Assembly (NCBI RefSeq): GCF_030814415.1
Contig: NZ_JAUSVB010000002.1
Location: 992,001 to 1,056,000, forward strand
Direction: 5' to 3'
DNA length: 64,000 bases
DNA from: Cellulomonas humilata
GTDB lineage: Bacteria > Actinomycetota > Actinomycetes > Actinomycetales > Cellulomonadaceae
Shown: positions 37,052 through 46,141 of the stretch, piece by piece
How the letters are laid out: each line of letters opens with the position of its first letter
Position numbering within the stretch: position 1 is the stretch's first letter
Notes under the pieces: model-generated
Seen by the model: the letters and a program-made list of their open reading frames with translations, nothing else
Database searches by the model: none
Told to the model about the DNA's origin: nothing
Position numbers and translations under genes: made by a program

Positions 37052-38269
37052 GTGGAACGTCAGTTCACAATTCTGCGCGATGTTGGTGGCTCTATTCCGT
37101 CGGACCCGTTCGGCGGGGGCGGTCCGTCCATTGCGGGTGGTGGTCCGGGCGGCGGCCTGGGCTCGGCGCCCGAGCTCGAGCTCGCCGAGCTGGACAAGGC
37201 GGAGCTGCGGGACGTGGTCCGGGCGCCTGACGTCCGCGCCGTGGCGCCCGTCATCCCCGTCAAGCTGGTGTTCCCCGTCAGCGCCGCCGAGGCCGGCGGC
37301 GGAGCCGGCCAGCCGGCTGCGCAGGCGGCCGGCCCGACCTGGGGTGTCCACGCGGTGGGCGCCGACCGGTCGGCCCGGACGGGGGCCGGGGTGACGGTGG
37401 CCGTGCTGGACACCGGGATCGACGCTCATCACCCGGCGTTCAACGGGGTCACCCTGGTGCAGGAGGACTTCTCCGGCTCGGGGATCGGCGACCTCCAGGG
37501 CCACGGGACCCACTGCGCCGGGACCATCTTCGGGCGGGACGTGGGCGGCACCCGGATCGGGGTCGCGCCCGGGGTGAGCAACGCCCTCATCGGCAAGGTG
37601 CTCGGGGACGACGGTGGCGGCAGCTCCGACGCGATCTTCCGCGGCATCCAGTGGGCGGTGCAGCAGGGGGCGTCGGTCATCTCGATGTCGATCGGCTTCG
37701 ACTTCCCGGGGATGGTCACCCAGCTCACCGACAACGGATGGCCGACGGACCTGGCCACGTCGTCCGCGCTCGAGGGCTACCGCGCCAACCTGCGGATGTT
37801 CGACGCGCTCATGCAGATGGTCCAGGCGCAGGCGGCCTTCTCACCGGGCGCCATCCTCGTCGCCGCGGCAGGCAACGAGAGCAAGCGCGGCATCGACCCG
37901 AACTACGAGATCGCCGTCTCGATCCCGGCCGCGGGCCAGGGTGTCGTGTCGGTCGGCGCCCTCGGCCAGAACGGGGGCGCGCTGTCGATCGCGCCCTTCT
38001 CGAACACCTTCCCGCTGGTCGCCGCACCTGGGGTGGACGTCCTGTCGGCGGAGGCCGGGGGACAGGGTCTGGTCTCCTTCAACGGGACGAGCATGGCGAC
38101 GCCTCACGTGGCCGGCGTCCTCGCCCTGTGGTGGGAGGAGGTCGCCGCATCGCCACTGCCGTTGACGGCCGGGACCGTGGTGGCACGGATGTTCGCCAAC
38201 GCGAGCGTCGCCTCGCTGGGCGGCGTCGATGTCGCCGACCGCGGCCAAGGGCTGGTCCAGGCGCCGTGA
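37052..38269 (+). CDS. Subtilisin-family (S8) serine protease without signal peptide
   Basis: The 405-residue protein has the triad in VAVLDTGIDAHH (Asp), DLQGHGTHCAGTIFG (His) and FNGTSMATPHVAGVLALW (Ser), and the oxyanion Asn in LVAAAGNESK. The first 110 residues, with a Gly-rich stretch (DPFGGGGPSIAGGGPGGG), take the place of a secretion signal and propeptide. The start at GTG 37052 follows AGGGGG. The enzyme is therefore predicted to work in the cytoplasm, as subtilases tied to caspase or CHAT proteins in prokaryotic conflict systems do. The CHAT gene begins 9 bases after it. Confidence 0.88.
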   Translation: MERQFTILRDVGGSIPSDPFGGGGPSIAGGGPGGGLGSAPELELAELDKAELRDVVRAPDVRAVAPVIPVKLVFPVSAAEAGGGAGQPAAQAAGPTWGVHAVGADRSARTGAGVTVAVLDTGIDAHHPAFNGVTLVQEDFSGSGIGDLQGHGTHCAGTIFGRDVGGTRIGVAPGVSNALIGKVLGDDGGGSSDAIFRGIQWAVQQGASVISMSIGFDFPGMVTQLTDNGWPTDLATSSALEGYRANLRMFDALMQMVQAQAAFSPGAILVAAAGNESKRGIDPNYEIAVSIPAAGQGVVSVGALGQNGGALSIAPFSNTFPLVAAPGVDVLSAEAGGQGLVSFNGTSMATPHVAGVLALWWEEVAASPLPLTAGTVVARMFANASVASLGGVDVADRGQGLVQAP

Positions 38270-38278
38270 GGACGCGGC

Positions 38279-39397
38279 GTGCAGGGGGCGACCGCGGTGG
38301 TTCATCCGGTTCCGCAGACGGTCACCATCGAGGTTGACGACGGCACGGTCCGGGCGAGCACGCCGGAGGGGTACAGGTCACGTCTGGAGCAGACCCGGAT
38401 CGACGCCGTCGACGAGCAGCTCATCGGGGTGTTCGACAGGTGGCTCGCGCGCAGCCCTGACGGCTGGGCGCGAGCCGACGTCAGCGCCTTCGGGTCGCTG
38501 CTGTTCCGGGCCCTGCTCGTCGGCGAGACCTGGGACTTCGTGCTGCAGCGGTGCGACGAGCTGCTCGACGGGCAGCGGGTGCGCCTGCAGCTGTCGTTCC
38601 CCGCGACCCCCGCCGGCCGGCACCTGGCGGCGCTGCCCTGGGAGTACCTGCACGTCCCGGACGGGACCGGCATGTTCCTCGGGACGGACGAGCGGTTCCT
38701 CCTCTCCCGCACCGTGTCGACCGACGTCCCACCGACCGCACCGGCCGTCGGCCCGGGCATGACGGTGCTGCTGGTGGTGTCTCAGCCGACCGACGAGGCC
38801 GACGTGGTCGTCGAGACCATCGACAGCGTCCTGGACCGGCTCCAGGAGGGTGGCTCCGTCACGGTCGAGCGCGTGCCGTCGCCGACCCCCCGTGCTCTGG
38901 AGGAGGCGCTGCGGGACGTCTCGCCGGACGTGCTGCACTTCGTCGGGCACGGCAAGCACGAGGCGATCGACGGCGAGGGGCGCGTGGCGCTCGTCGACGT
39001 GGCGGGGACGGCGAACTGGCTCTCGGGGCAGGACGTCGCGCAGATCCTGAAGAAGTCCGGAGCGGATCCGCGACTGGTCCTGCTCCAGTCCTGTTCCGGT
39101 GCGAAGGAGAGCGCGACGGCGTCCTTCGCGGGTGTGGCGCCGCAGCTGGTGCGCAACGGTCCACCGTGCGTGATCGGGATGCGGTACGACGTGCGTCCCG
39201 AGGTCGCCTCGACGTTCGCCGCGCAGGTGTACGAGGCGCTGCTGGAGGGCGACTCGTTGGACGGGGCGGCGCAGCGGGGCAGGGGGTTCCTCGCCGACTC
39301 CACGTCACCGCAGCACGACCCTCGCCTCATCGGGTTGCCGGTGGTCTACGCACATGATCGGCCCGCCGCCCTCGACGCCCTCGTCGGAGGCTCGTGA
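38279..39397 (+). CDS. CHAT-domain protease with intact His-Cys dyad
   Basis: The 372-residue protein has a helical N-terminal region and a CHAT domain (about 120-350). Within it are the family LPWEYLHVP, the catalytic His in VLHFVGHGKH (about 224) and the catalytic Cys in LVLLQSCSGA (about 271), then PCVIGMRYDV. CHAT proteases (caspase-HetF-associated) in bacteria are switched on by sensors to cut a cellular partner. Here the domain stands alone, with TPR repeats supplied by a separate gene downstream. It overlaps the next CHAT gene by one base. Confidence 0.88.
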   Translation: MQGATAVVHPVPQTVTIEVDDGTVRASTPEGYRSRLEQTRIDAVDEQLIGVFDRWLARSPDGWARADVSAFGSLLFRALLVGETWDFVLQRCDELLDGQRVRLQLSFPATPAGRHLAALPWEYLHVPDGTGMFLGTDERFLLSRTVSTDVPPTAPAVGPGMTVLLVVSQPTDEADVVVETIDSVLDRLQEGGSVTVERVPSPTPRALEEALRDVSPDVLHFVGHGKHEAIDGEGRVALVDVAGTANWLSGQDVAQILKKSGADPRLVLLQSCSGAKESATASFAGVAPQLVRNGPPCVIGMRYDVRPEVASTFAAQVYEALLEGDSLDGAAQRGRGFLADSTSPQHDPRLIGLPVVYAHDRPAALDALVGGS

Positions 39398-40809
39398 TGA
39401 CGGACGAGACGTACCAGCTCACCGTGACCCTGACGGCCTCCGAGGTGTCCGCCGCCGCCTCTGGTCCGGAGTGGAACCACGAGGTCTCCGCCCTGGACCT
39501 GGACCTGAGCGCGCGCAACACCATCGAGGTCCTGCGGGCCTGGTTGCTCCGCTGGGGCGCGCTGACGACGATCCGCAACAAGACTCCCAAGACCTACGAC
39601 TCCCTCCCGGTCCCGGAGACGTTCAAGGCGCTGGGCGAGCAGCTGTACCGCCTGGCCTTCCCGGGGGACGTCGGCCGGCTGCTCGAGCGCACGCGGGCGA
39701 AGGCGGACACGGCCGGCCGCGACCTTCGCGTGATGCTCCACATCGACGTGGAGGCACAGGACGACACGTGGCTCTCGGACCTTCCGTGGGAGTTCCTCTA
39801 CCACCCCGACCCGGACGGGTACTTCGTCGCGGTCACGGACCGCCTCGTGCTCAGCCGGTCCCTCGAGCTCAACCACCCGCCGGCGCGCGTCGCCCTCGCC
39901 GACCGCCCCCTCCAGGTCCACTTCGTGATGACGATCCCGCGGTCCGCCAAGCTGGACTCCAAGGCCCGCGATGCCGCGAGCGTGATCACGACCATCGAGG
40001 ACGAGGTGGAGACCGCGATCGTGTCCCGGTCGGACGAGTGGAACCCGGCCGCGATCAAGAAGGCCCTGATCCGTGGCGTGCGTGTGTTCCACATCATCGG
40101 CGTCTGCCGTGTCCCGGCGGCCGGCGCGGAGATCGACCTGCAGGACGTGCCCCCGGGCCAGAGCGAGCGCAACCTGGTGTCCGCGCTGACGAAGGTCGTC
40201 GACGGGACCACGACCCTGGACGCCCCGCAGCTCGTCGTGCTGCACCTGGTGGAGGCCAGCCCCTTCGACTACGCCGCGACGTTCGGCGCACATGCCCGGG
40301 AGCTGGTGCGTCGAGGGGTGCAGGCCGTCCTCGCCATGCAGTACGCGCTCCCGCCGTCCGAGGCTCATCTCTTCACCCAGACGCTGTACGAGCTCATCGC
40401 CGACGGCGCCCCGGTCGACGCGGCTGTCCGCGAGGCCCGTCGTCGGTTCCCGGACCAGAACGACCCGCTGTTCGGTGCGCCGGTTCTCTACCTCCAGAAC
40501 CCCGACGGTCGCCTCGTCCAAGGTGAGGCGCCCGCACCGGAGCCCGCGAGGCCACGACCGTCGAAGGACGACCAGAGGCAGGTCCGGTCCCGTGCGGACG
40601 GGCTCCGCAAGATCGCCAAGGAGTACGCGCCGTCGGACGCCGCCTTCGACCTCATCGCGAGCTGGTTCGACACGATCCCCTGGGACGACCTCGACCTCGA
40701 GGCGGCGAAGGCCAAGATCAGGGCGCGGATGCGCGCCGACGTCGACGACCACGGCAACGCCTACATCGAGATGCTCACCGAGCTGAAGGGCGAGAGCCGT
40801 GGACCGTGA
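39397..40809 (+). CDS. Catalytically dead CHAT-domain protein (pseudo-protease)
   Basis: The 470-residue protein aligns with the preceding CHAT protein. LPWEFLYHP, VFHIIGVCRV and LVVLHLVEASP occupy the places of LPWEYLHVP, LHFVGHGKH and LVLLQSCSGA. The His of GHG has become part of GVC, and the Cys of SCSG has become Val, so the dyad is gone while the fold is kept (QAVLAMQYALPPSEAHLFTQ). A 110-residue C-terminal extension with charged helices follows. It could regulate or pair with the active CHAT protein, as pseudo-enzymes do. Translation is coupled (TGATG) upstream, and it overlaps the TPR gene by 11 bases. Confidence 0.82.
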   Translation: MTDETYQLTVTLTASEVSAAASGPEWNHEVSALDLDLSARNTIEVLRAWLLRWGALTTIRNKTPKTYDSLPVPETFKALGEQLYRLAFPGDVGRLLERTRAKADTAGRDLRVMLHIDVEAQDDTWLSDLPWEFLYHPDPDGYFVAVTDRLVLSRSLELNHPPARVALADRPLQVHFVMTIPRSAKLDSKARDAASVITTIEDEVETAIVSRSDEWNPAAIKKALIRGVRVFHIIGVCRVPAAGAEIDLQDVPPGQSERNLVSALTKVVDGTTTLDAPQLVVLHLVEASPFDYAATFGAHARELVRRGVQAVLAMQYALPPSEAHLFTQTLYELIADGAPVDAAVREARRRFPDQNDPLFGAPVLYLQNPDGRLVQGEAPAPEPARPRPSKDDQRQVRSRADGLRKIAKEYAPSDAAFDLIASWFDTIPWDDLDLEAAKAKIRARMRADVDDHGNAYIEMLTELKGESRGP

Positions 40810-43800
40810 CGCGCGAAGGTCGCAGGGGGAGGCCCTGGCGGTCCTGCAGTCGGCCGCGACGGCTCTCGACGAGCTCACGGACGCGCCGGAGATCGCCGCC
40901 GCCGTCCGCGAGGTGCTGCTGTCGTCGTCCGGTGACGACGAGGCGCTGACCGCCGCGGTGACCCGCCTGTCCGGCGCGCTCAGCACCGCGCTCGACGAGG
41001 TCAACCGCGCGAAGCAGGAGCTCGAACGGCTCGCCGCGGAACGGGTTGAGCCTTTCTCCGAGGCGTGGTGGGCGCGACGCCGGCGCGACGCCGAGTCGGG
41101 CACCGCGGTGCAGGCCGCTCGCGACTGGGTCGTGGCGTACGTCGAGGCGCTGCTCGCGGGGCGCCCGGACGTCGCACAGCGGCTGTGCGACCCGGCCCTC
41201 GGCCTGGCGCCGGCGGACGAGCACGAGCTCGTCGCCTCGGCGCGTACCGCCGCGGACGCGCTCGACGAGGGCTGGCTGGCCGACGTGGTCCCGGTCGCAC
41301 GGACCATCCTCGACGGGGCGTGGGCGGACGGGCTCACCATCGACGACCGGGTCGACCTCGAGGTGCTGCTCGCGCGCGGGATGATCCGGTCCGCCTCGTC
41401 GACCACGGAGGCACAGGTCCGGCTCGAGCGGGCCGCAGCCTCGGCCGCCAAGTACGGGTACCCCGCGCTCGAGAGCCGGCTCGTCGCGGTGCAAGGAGAG
41501 TGCGCGCTGGCCGACGGCGACACCCAGACCGCCCGCGCCGAGTTCGAGCGTGCCGTCGACATCGCGGCGGACGAGCCCGCCGGTCTGCTCGGTCTGGCCA
41601 TGCTGGAGGAGCAGGACGCCCGGTGGTCGAAGGCCATGCTGCTCTACGACCGGGCGGCGGCCGCCGTCGCGCGGGACGTCACCGAGCTCGAGCGTCTCTA
41701 CGCCCCGACCACCGGCAACTTCTACTGGCGCCTGTCCCGGCGGCTGTCCCGCGACCCCGACCGTGCGAAGGACGCCCTCGCTGCGCTCGACCGCGCCTCG
41801 GAGCTCGGCATGGCGGGCAAGGCGCAGCACCAGGAACGCCGCGCCTTCGTCGACAAGGCGCACCTGCTGGAACGCCTGAAGCGCCCGGCGGACGCGGCTC
41901 GCGCGTACTACGACGCCGGTGACCGCTACTCCCAGGACGGGGACCAGGCGACCGCTCGCGGGTATCTCGAGCGTGCGATCAGCCTGGACGGGGAGACCGC
42001 GCTCTACCGCTGGGCGCTCGCCGAGGTCCACCGGCTGCTCTCCCAGCTGCCGGACGGCTCGGTGGACGGCGCGTCCGTCCGGGCCGCCCTCGCCGAGTGG
42101 GACCGCGGCAGGGCGCTGCGGGCGCCGGGCACGGACGAGTCGTGGGTGCACCTGGTCCACGGGATGCTCCGGCACGACGACGTGGTCCCGGGGCAGTCCG
42201 AGCGGCACCGGGTCTGGACCTCCGTCGGCGACGTCGAGTGCGCCCTGCTGCTGGACGGCGACTCGGCGCAGTCGTGGTGCTTCCTCTCCCTGGTCTACCT
42301 CGAGCTCGGCCTGGCCGGCTGTGCGCTGCACGCCGCGGACCGTGCCCGTGCCGCGGCTCCCGGTGACGAGTTCGCGGCGTACGTGACGTCCCGCTCGCTC
42401 GCCGCCGTGGGCAGGTTGGACGAGGCCATGGTGTCCGCGGCGGACCTCGCGCTCGCCTGGGCGGTCACGCAGACCGCGCTGGTCCACGTGCTGCAGGGGG
42501 ATCCGGACGCCGCGCTGGCGCTCCTCGACGAGCAGAGCGCACAGGGTGAGACGGATCCGCTGGATCCCCGTGTCCGCAGCGTCGCTCTGACCCGCGCAGG
42601 ACGGGACCCCGAGGCCGCCGAGGCGGTGGCCCACCTGTGGACCGGGGAGGTCGACCCGGAGCCGGGGGACCGCCACACCGTGGCGTGGACGGGGTACCTC
42701 CTGGGCCACTTCGACCGCGCGGCGGAGCTCTTGCAGCAGTCGCTGGACAACGGTCCGGCAGATCCCGGGAACCAGATGATCGACCTCGGTCTGACCCTGC
42801 TGGCGCGCGGCGGTCCGGACGACCTGTCGCGCGGGCAGGTGCTGGTGAGCGACGGTGTCCGCTCGTGCCTGCGCTGGGACACCCTGTGCTTCCTGCGGGA
42901 CGCCGACCTGCCGGCGCTCGTCCGCCGCACCGCGACAGCACGGCACTCGGCCGCGATCCGCGAGCTCGCCGGGCCGCTCGAGAGGGAGTGCGTGGCGCGC
43001 ATGGGCGAGCTGGAGCGCGCGGACCACGATGCCTGGTCGGAGGTCCGCGACGCCTTCCAGTCCGAGCAGCCGGACGACGACGTCGTCCCTCGTCATCTCG
43101 TCGCCCGGGCGGCCATGGCCAGGCTCGGCGCCGAGGCCGGCGACGTCTCCACCGCGCTCGACCACTACCTGGCCCTGACCGAGGAGGGATTCCCGGAGAC
43201 CGAGCGTGGCGTCCTCAGCAGCGTCGTGGTCCTGTGCCAGGAGACGGACGACGCGGTCCGTGACGAGTCACCGCTCGACGAGGCGTCGACCCAGTACGTC
43301 CGACTGTTCGGCGCCCTGGACGACACCATCTTCGCGGCGTCGACCGGCGATGCCGTGGACCAGCCGGGACTCGACCTCGACGCCGTGGCCCACCTGCGCA
43401 ACGGCCTCGCCCTCCGCGCCGCACTGTGCGCCCTCCTCCTCGGGCAGCGACCCGACGCCCTGGGCTGGCTGACAGCCGCCGCCGCAGGCACGACGGGGGG
43501 CACCGTGGCGGACGCCGACGACGACCGCGCCGCCGTCGCGGTCTTCGTGCGCGATCCCGGCGGCTACTGGGCGTTCAGTGACGCGATCGCTGCGCTCCGG
43601 GACGATCCGGGAGCACCGCCGGAGGTGGTCGCCCTGGCGACCGTGCTGGCCGGCTCGGCCAGCCTCGACACCGTGTTCCGCATGCTCCGCACGGACATCG
43701 ACAGCGTGACGACCTTCCCCTTGGAGAACCCGGTCTCGGTGCGGCTGGGCGACGATCTGGTCCCTGAGTCCACGGGACCCGAGTGGGTGCTGTTCAGCAG

Positions 43801-44638
43801 GCTGATCCCCGAGCTGCGCGAACGGCTGCGCGAGCGCACGGGCATCACCATCCCCGGCATCCGCTTCCGTGGCGGTCCCGAGCTCGGGCCGGCCGAGTTC
43901 GGGATCCTCTGGGAGCAGGAGCTCGTCGCCTCCGGGACGGCGTCGAGCGTGCCACGGTCGAGCGAGGACCCCGGCGGGATCCAGGAGGTCATCGAGGCGC
44001 TCGAGGAGGTGCTGCACGAGAACATCGCTCGGCTGTTCGGGCCCGACGACCTCGGCGCCTGGGTGGAGGAGCTCGACCTGGACGAGCAGGAGCTTGCGAC
44101 GGTGAACGGGACCCTCCTGGCGGACTGGACCTCCCGGATCCGGACGCACCGGGTGCTGCGCCTGCTGCTTCGCGAGGGGATCTCGCTGGCGCCCGGGCGG
44201 GACGTCCTGGGCGCGCTGGCCAGGATCGAGGCGGGCGAGCGGAAGGAGATCCTGCACGTCGCCGCGGAGCTGCGCCTCGCGCTGGCCGACACGCTGTTCG
44301 ACGCCCAGGCCCCGAGCACCCAGCTCCCCGCGGAGCTCGAGCACCTGGTCGCCGACGGGCTGACGACCGACGACACCGATCCCATCGACCACGCGACGGT
44401 GTGGCAGGTGCCGTGGCCGAGGGCGCGCGACCTCGTCGCTGACGTCAAGACGTGGCACGGCGCGTCCGGAGCCGAGGGTGGCACGCGGCCGGCGATCGTC
44501 GTGGACGACCCTGCGGTCCGCACCTACCTGTGGCGCCTCCTGGCGGCCGGCGGCGGCAGGACGGCGATCCTGACCCGCGCGGAGCTGGATGCCGCAGGCA
44601 GCCCCAGGAGCCGCTCCGCCGACGAGCTGAAGGCGTAG
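40799..44638 (+). CDS. TPR-repeat protein with C-terminal FlhA-cytoplasmic-domain-like (FHIPEP) region
   Basis: The 1279-residue protein has helical, TPR-like repeats over about residues 190-700 (for example VDIAADEPAGLLGLAMLEEQ). From about residue 970 the sequence resembles the soluble domain of the flagellar/type III export gate FlhA/SctV. The start is NPVSVRLGDDLVPES with RLRERTGITIPGIRFRGG and ILWEQELVASG. Then LRLLLREGISLAPGRDVLGAL follows after a helix-rich stretch that matches the FlhA segment before its 'LLREGVSI', and RPAIVVDDPAVRTYLWRLL closes as in FlhA. There are no membrane helices and no other type III genes. It starts at GTG within the CHAT gene. A role as a scaffold or cargo receptor is inferred. 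Confidence 0.7.
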   Translation: MDRDARRSQGEALAVLQSAATALDELTDAPEIAAAVREVLLSSSGDDEALTAAVTRLSGALSTALDEVNRAKQELERLAAERVEPFSEAWWARRRRDAESGTAVQAARDWVVAYVEALLAGRPDVAQRLCDPALGLAPADEHELVASARTAADALDEGWLADVVPVARTILDGAWADGLTIDDRVDLEVLLARGMIRSASSTTEAQVRLERAAASAAKYGYPALESRLVAVQGECALADGDTQTARAEFERAVDIAADEPAGLLGLAMLEEQDARWSKAMLLYDRAAAAVARDVTELERLYAPTTGNFYWRLSRRLSRDPDRAKDALAALDRASELGMAGKAQHQERRAFVDKAHLLERLKRPADAARAYYDAGDRYSQDGDQATARGYLERAISLDGETALYRWALAEVHRLLSQLPDGSVDGASVRAALAEWDRGRALRAPGTDESWVHLVHGMLRHDDVVPGQSERHRVWTSVGDVECALLLDGDSAQSWCFLSLVYLELGLAGCALHAADRARAAAPGDEFAAYVTSRSLAAVGRLDEAMVSAADLALAWAVTQTALVHVLQGDPDAALALLDEQSAQGETDPLDPRVRSVALTRAGRDPEAAEAVAHLWTGEVDPEPGDRHTVAWTGYLLGHFDRAAELLQQSLDNGPADPGNQMIDLGLTLLARGGPDDLSRGQVLVSDGVRSCLRWDTLCFLRDADLPALVRRTATARHSAAIRELAGPLERECVARMGELERADHDAWSEVRDAFQSEQPDDDVVPRHLVARAAMARLGAEAGDVSTALDHYLALTEEGFPETERGVLSSVVVLCQETDDAVRDESPLDEASTQYVRLFGALDDTIFAASTGDAVDQPGLDLDAVAHLRNGLALRAALCALLLGQRPDALGWLTAAAAGTTGGTVADADDDRAAVAVFVRDPGGYWAFSDAIAALRDDPGAPPEVVALATVLAGSASLDTVFRMLRTDIDSVTTFPLENPVSVRLGDDLVPESTGPEWVLFSRLIPELRERLRERTGITIPGIRFRGGPELGPAEFGILWEQELVASGTASSVPRSSEDPGGIQEVIEALEEVLHENIARLFGPDDLGAWVEELDLDEQELATVNGTLLADWTSRIRTHRVLRLLLREGISLAPGRDVLGALARIEAGERKEILHVAAELRLALADTLFDAQAPSTQLPAELEHLVADGLTTDDTDPIDHATVWQVPWPRARDLVADVKTWHGASGAEGGTRPAIVVDDPAVRTYLWRLLAAGGGRTAILTRAELDAAGSPRSRSADELKA

Positions 44639-44647
44639 GGAGCTCCC

Positions 44648-46132
44648 ATGGCCGCCGACGTGAACCGGGGTCCGGAGGTACCGGTCAGGCTCGTCCTGCC
44701 CGGACCGGCGGCGGACCGAGCCACGCACGCCGCCGTGCGCGAGGCGGCGGGAGACGTCGTCGAGGAGCACCTGCGCGCCCTGGGCCTGCCGGGACGCGTC
44801 GAGGTCACGGCGGACCGGTCCGGGCAGGACGGAGCCCTGTGGGGCCTGTGGGTGCACGGCGAACGCCTGCGCTGCACGGCGGACGAGGCCATGGAGCTGG
44901 TCGAGGACGCCACCGAGGGCAGGACCGGGGACATCGCGTCGGTCGACGGCGACGTCCTGGTGCAGGTGGCGGCAGGGCTGTGCACGATCGCCCTGCAGAG
45001 CAGGCTCTCCGCCCTGGTCGGCCCCGAGCACCTGGAGCTCGCACTGTCCGGTCCCGGTCTGGGCGGACCGCCCCAGGCGCAGGCCCTGCGCCAGGTGCTG
45101 ACGACGGTGGTGGACTGCGGGATCGCGGTCACGGGCGGCGCCGAGGACCTGCGTGAGGTGGGCGCGCGCTCGGCCGAGGCGCACCCGGTGGTCCTGGCCG
45201 AGGAGCTGATCGCCGCGGGCCGGGCGACCGTGCTGGACGTCGTCATGCAGCTGGACACCCTGCGGGCGGTCACCTCCGGCGAGTCGCTCGACGAGGAGGT
45301 GTTCGTCGACCTGCGGACCGAGCTCTACCGCGACTTCGGGATCCTGGGCCCGGACTTCCGGTTCGCCCCGGCGGCGGGCATCGGCGACGCGGCGTTCGCG
45401 TTCCGGCTCAATGCGGTCCGCACGTGGCCGTACCACCTGCCCACGGGCGGGGGGCTCGCGGCTGTCGCTGACTCCCTGAAGGTCGCCGTCCGCAACCGCG
45501 CGCACTGGTTCGTCTCGACCGACGCGGTCCAGGAGATGAACGGGAAGCTCGCGCTCGCGCTCCCCGACACGCTGACGGCAGTGCGCGCGCTGTACCCGTT
45601 GGAGTGGCTCACGGCGCTCGCCCGGGTGGCGGTGGACGAGGGCACCTCCCTGCGTCACCTCGCCACGATCCTCGACCGCCTGCTCGACCTCGACCTCCAC
45701 CCGCGCGCGGAGCTCCTGCGCCTCCGCGAGGGGGGTGCCTACCGGTCCGGTGTGCCCATCGAGGACCTGCCCCATCCGCGCGACGCGCTCGCGCTCGTAC
45801 GCCAGCTGGCGGCGGAGGAGCGGTGGCGTACCGGCCGGAGCGGTTCCCGGACGGTGCTCGAGCTGAGCGAGGGCCTGGACGAGGCGGTACGTGCGCTGGC
45901 CGAGGAGGGGCGGCTGCACGTCGGCAACACCGAGGCAGAGCGCGCGGCGGCGCAGGTGCGTTCGATGGGTGACCGGTCGGTGGAGTACCCGCTGGTCGCG
46001 GACTCGTTGACCGTGCGAGCCTGGTTGCGGGAGTCGCTGCGCTCGGAGTTCCCCGACCTGCGCGTGCTGGCCCGCAGCGAGATCCCCCCGGGCGCCGACG
46101 TGACGTTCGTCCGGGCGCCCGACGACGCCTGA
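44648..46132 (+). CDS. Second soluble FlhA-C-like (FHIPEP-like) protein
   Basis: The 494-residue protein shows the same FlhA-like order in its second half. LRTELYRDFGILGPDFRF occurs near residue 222, and LADSLKVAVRNRAHWFVS-like helices come from about 272. LARVAVDEGTSLRHLATILD (about 325) matches the FlhA 'LLREGVSIRNLVTIL' segment, and VRAWLRESLRSEFPDLRVLA with RSEIPPG ends the domain. The first 200 residues (PVRLVLPGPAADRATHAAVR) are different from the TPR protein. It starts at ATG 44648 after GGGAG, 10 bases from the preceding stop, so the two FlhA-like proteins are probably made together and may form a complex. Confidence 0.65.
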   Translation: MAADVNRGPEVPVRLVLPGPAADRATHAAVREAAGDVVEEHLRALGLPGRVEVTADRSGQDGALWGLWVHGERLRCTADEAMELVEDATEGRTGDIASVDGDVLVQVAAGLCTIALQSRLSALVGPEHLELALSGPGLGGPPQAQALRQVLTTVVDCGIAVTGGAEDLREVGARSAEAHPVVLAEELIAAGRATVLDVVMQLDTLRAVTSGESLDEEVFVDLRTELYRDFGILGPDFRFAPAAGIGDAAFAFRLNAVRTWPYHLPTGGGLAAVADSLKVAVRNRAHWFVSTDAVQEMNGKLALALPDTLTAVRALYPLEWLTALARVAVDEGTSLRHLATILDRLLDLDLHPRAELLRLREGGAYRSGVPIEDLPHPRDALALVRQLAAEERWRTGRSGSRTVLELSEGLDEAVRALAEEGRLHVGNTEAERAAAQVRSMGDRSVEYPLVADSLTVRAWLRESLRSEFPDLRVLARSEIPPGADVTFVRAPDDA

Positions 46133-46141
46133 GCCGGGCCG

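Noticed and set aside
40799..46132. A type III secretion or flagellar system
   Set aside because: Only FlhA-C-like soluble domains are present; no membrane export gate, ATPase, ring or needle genes are seen.
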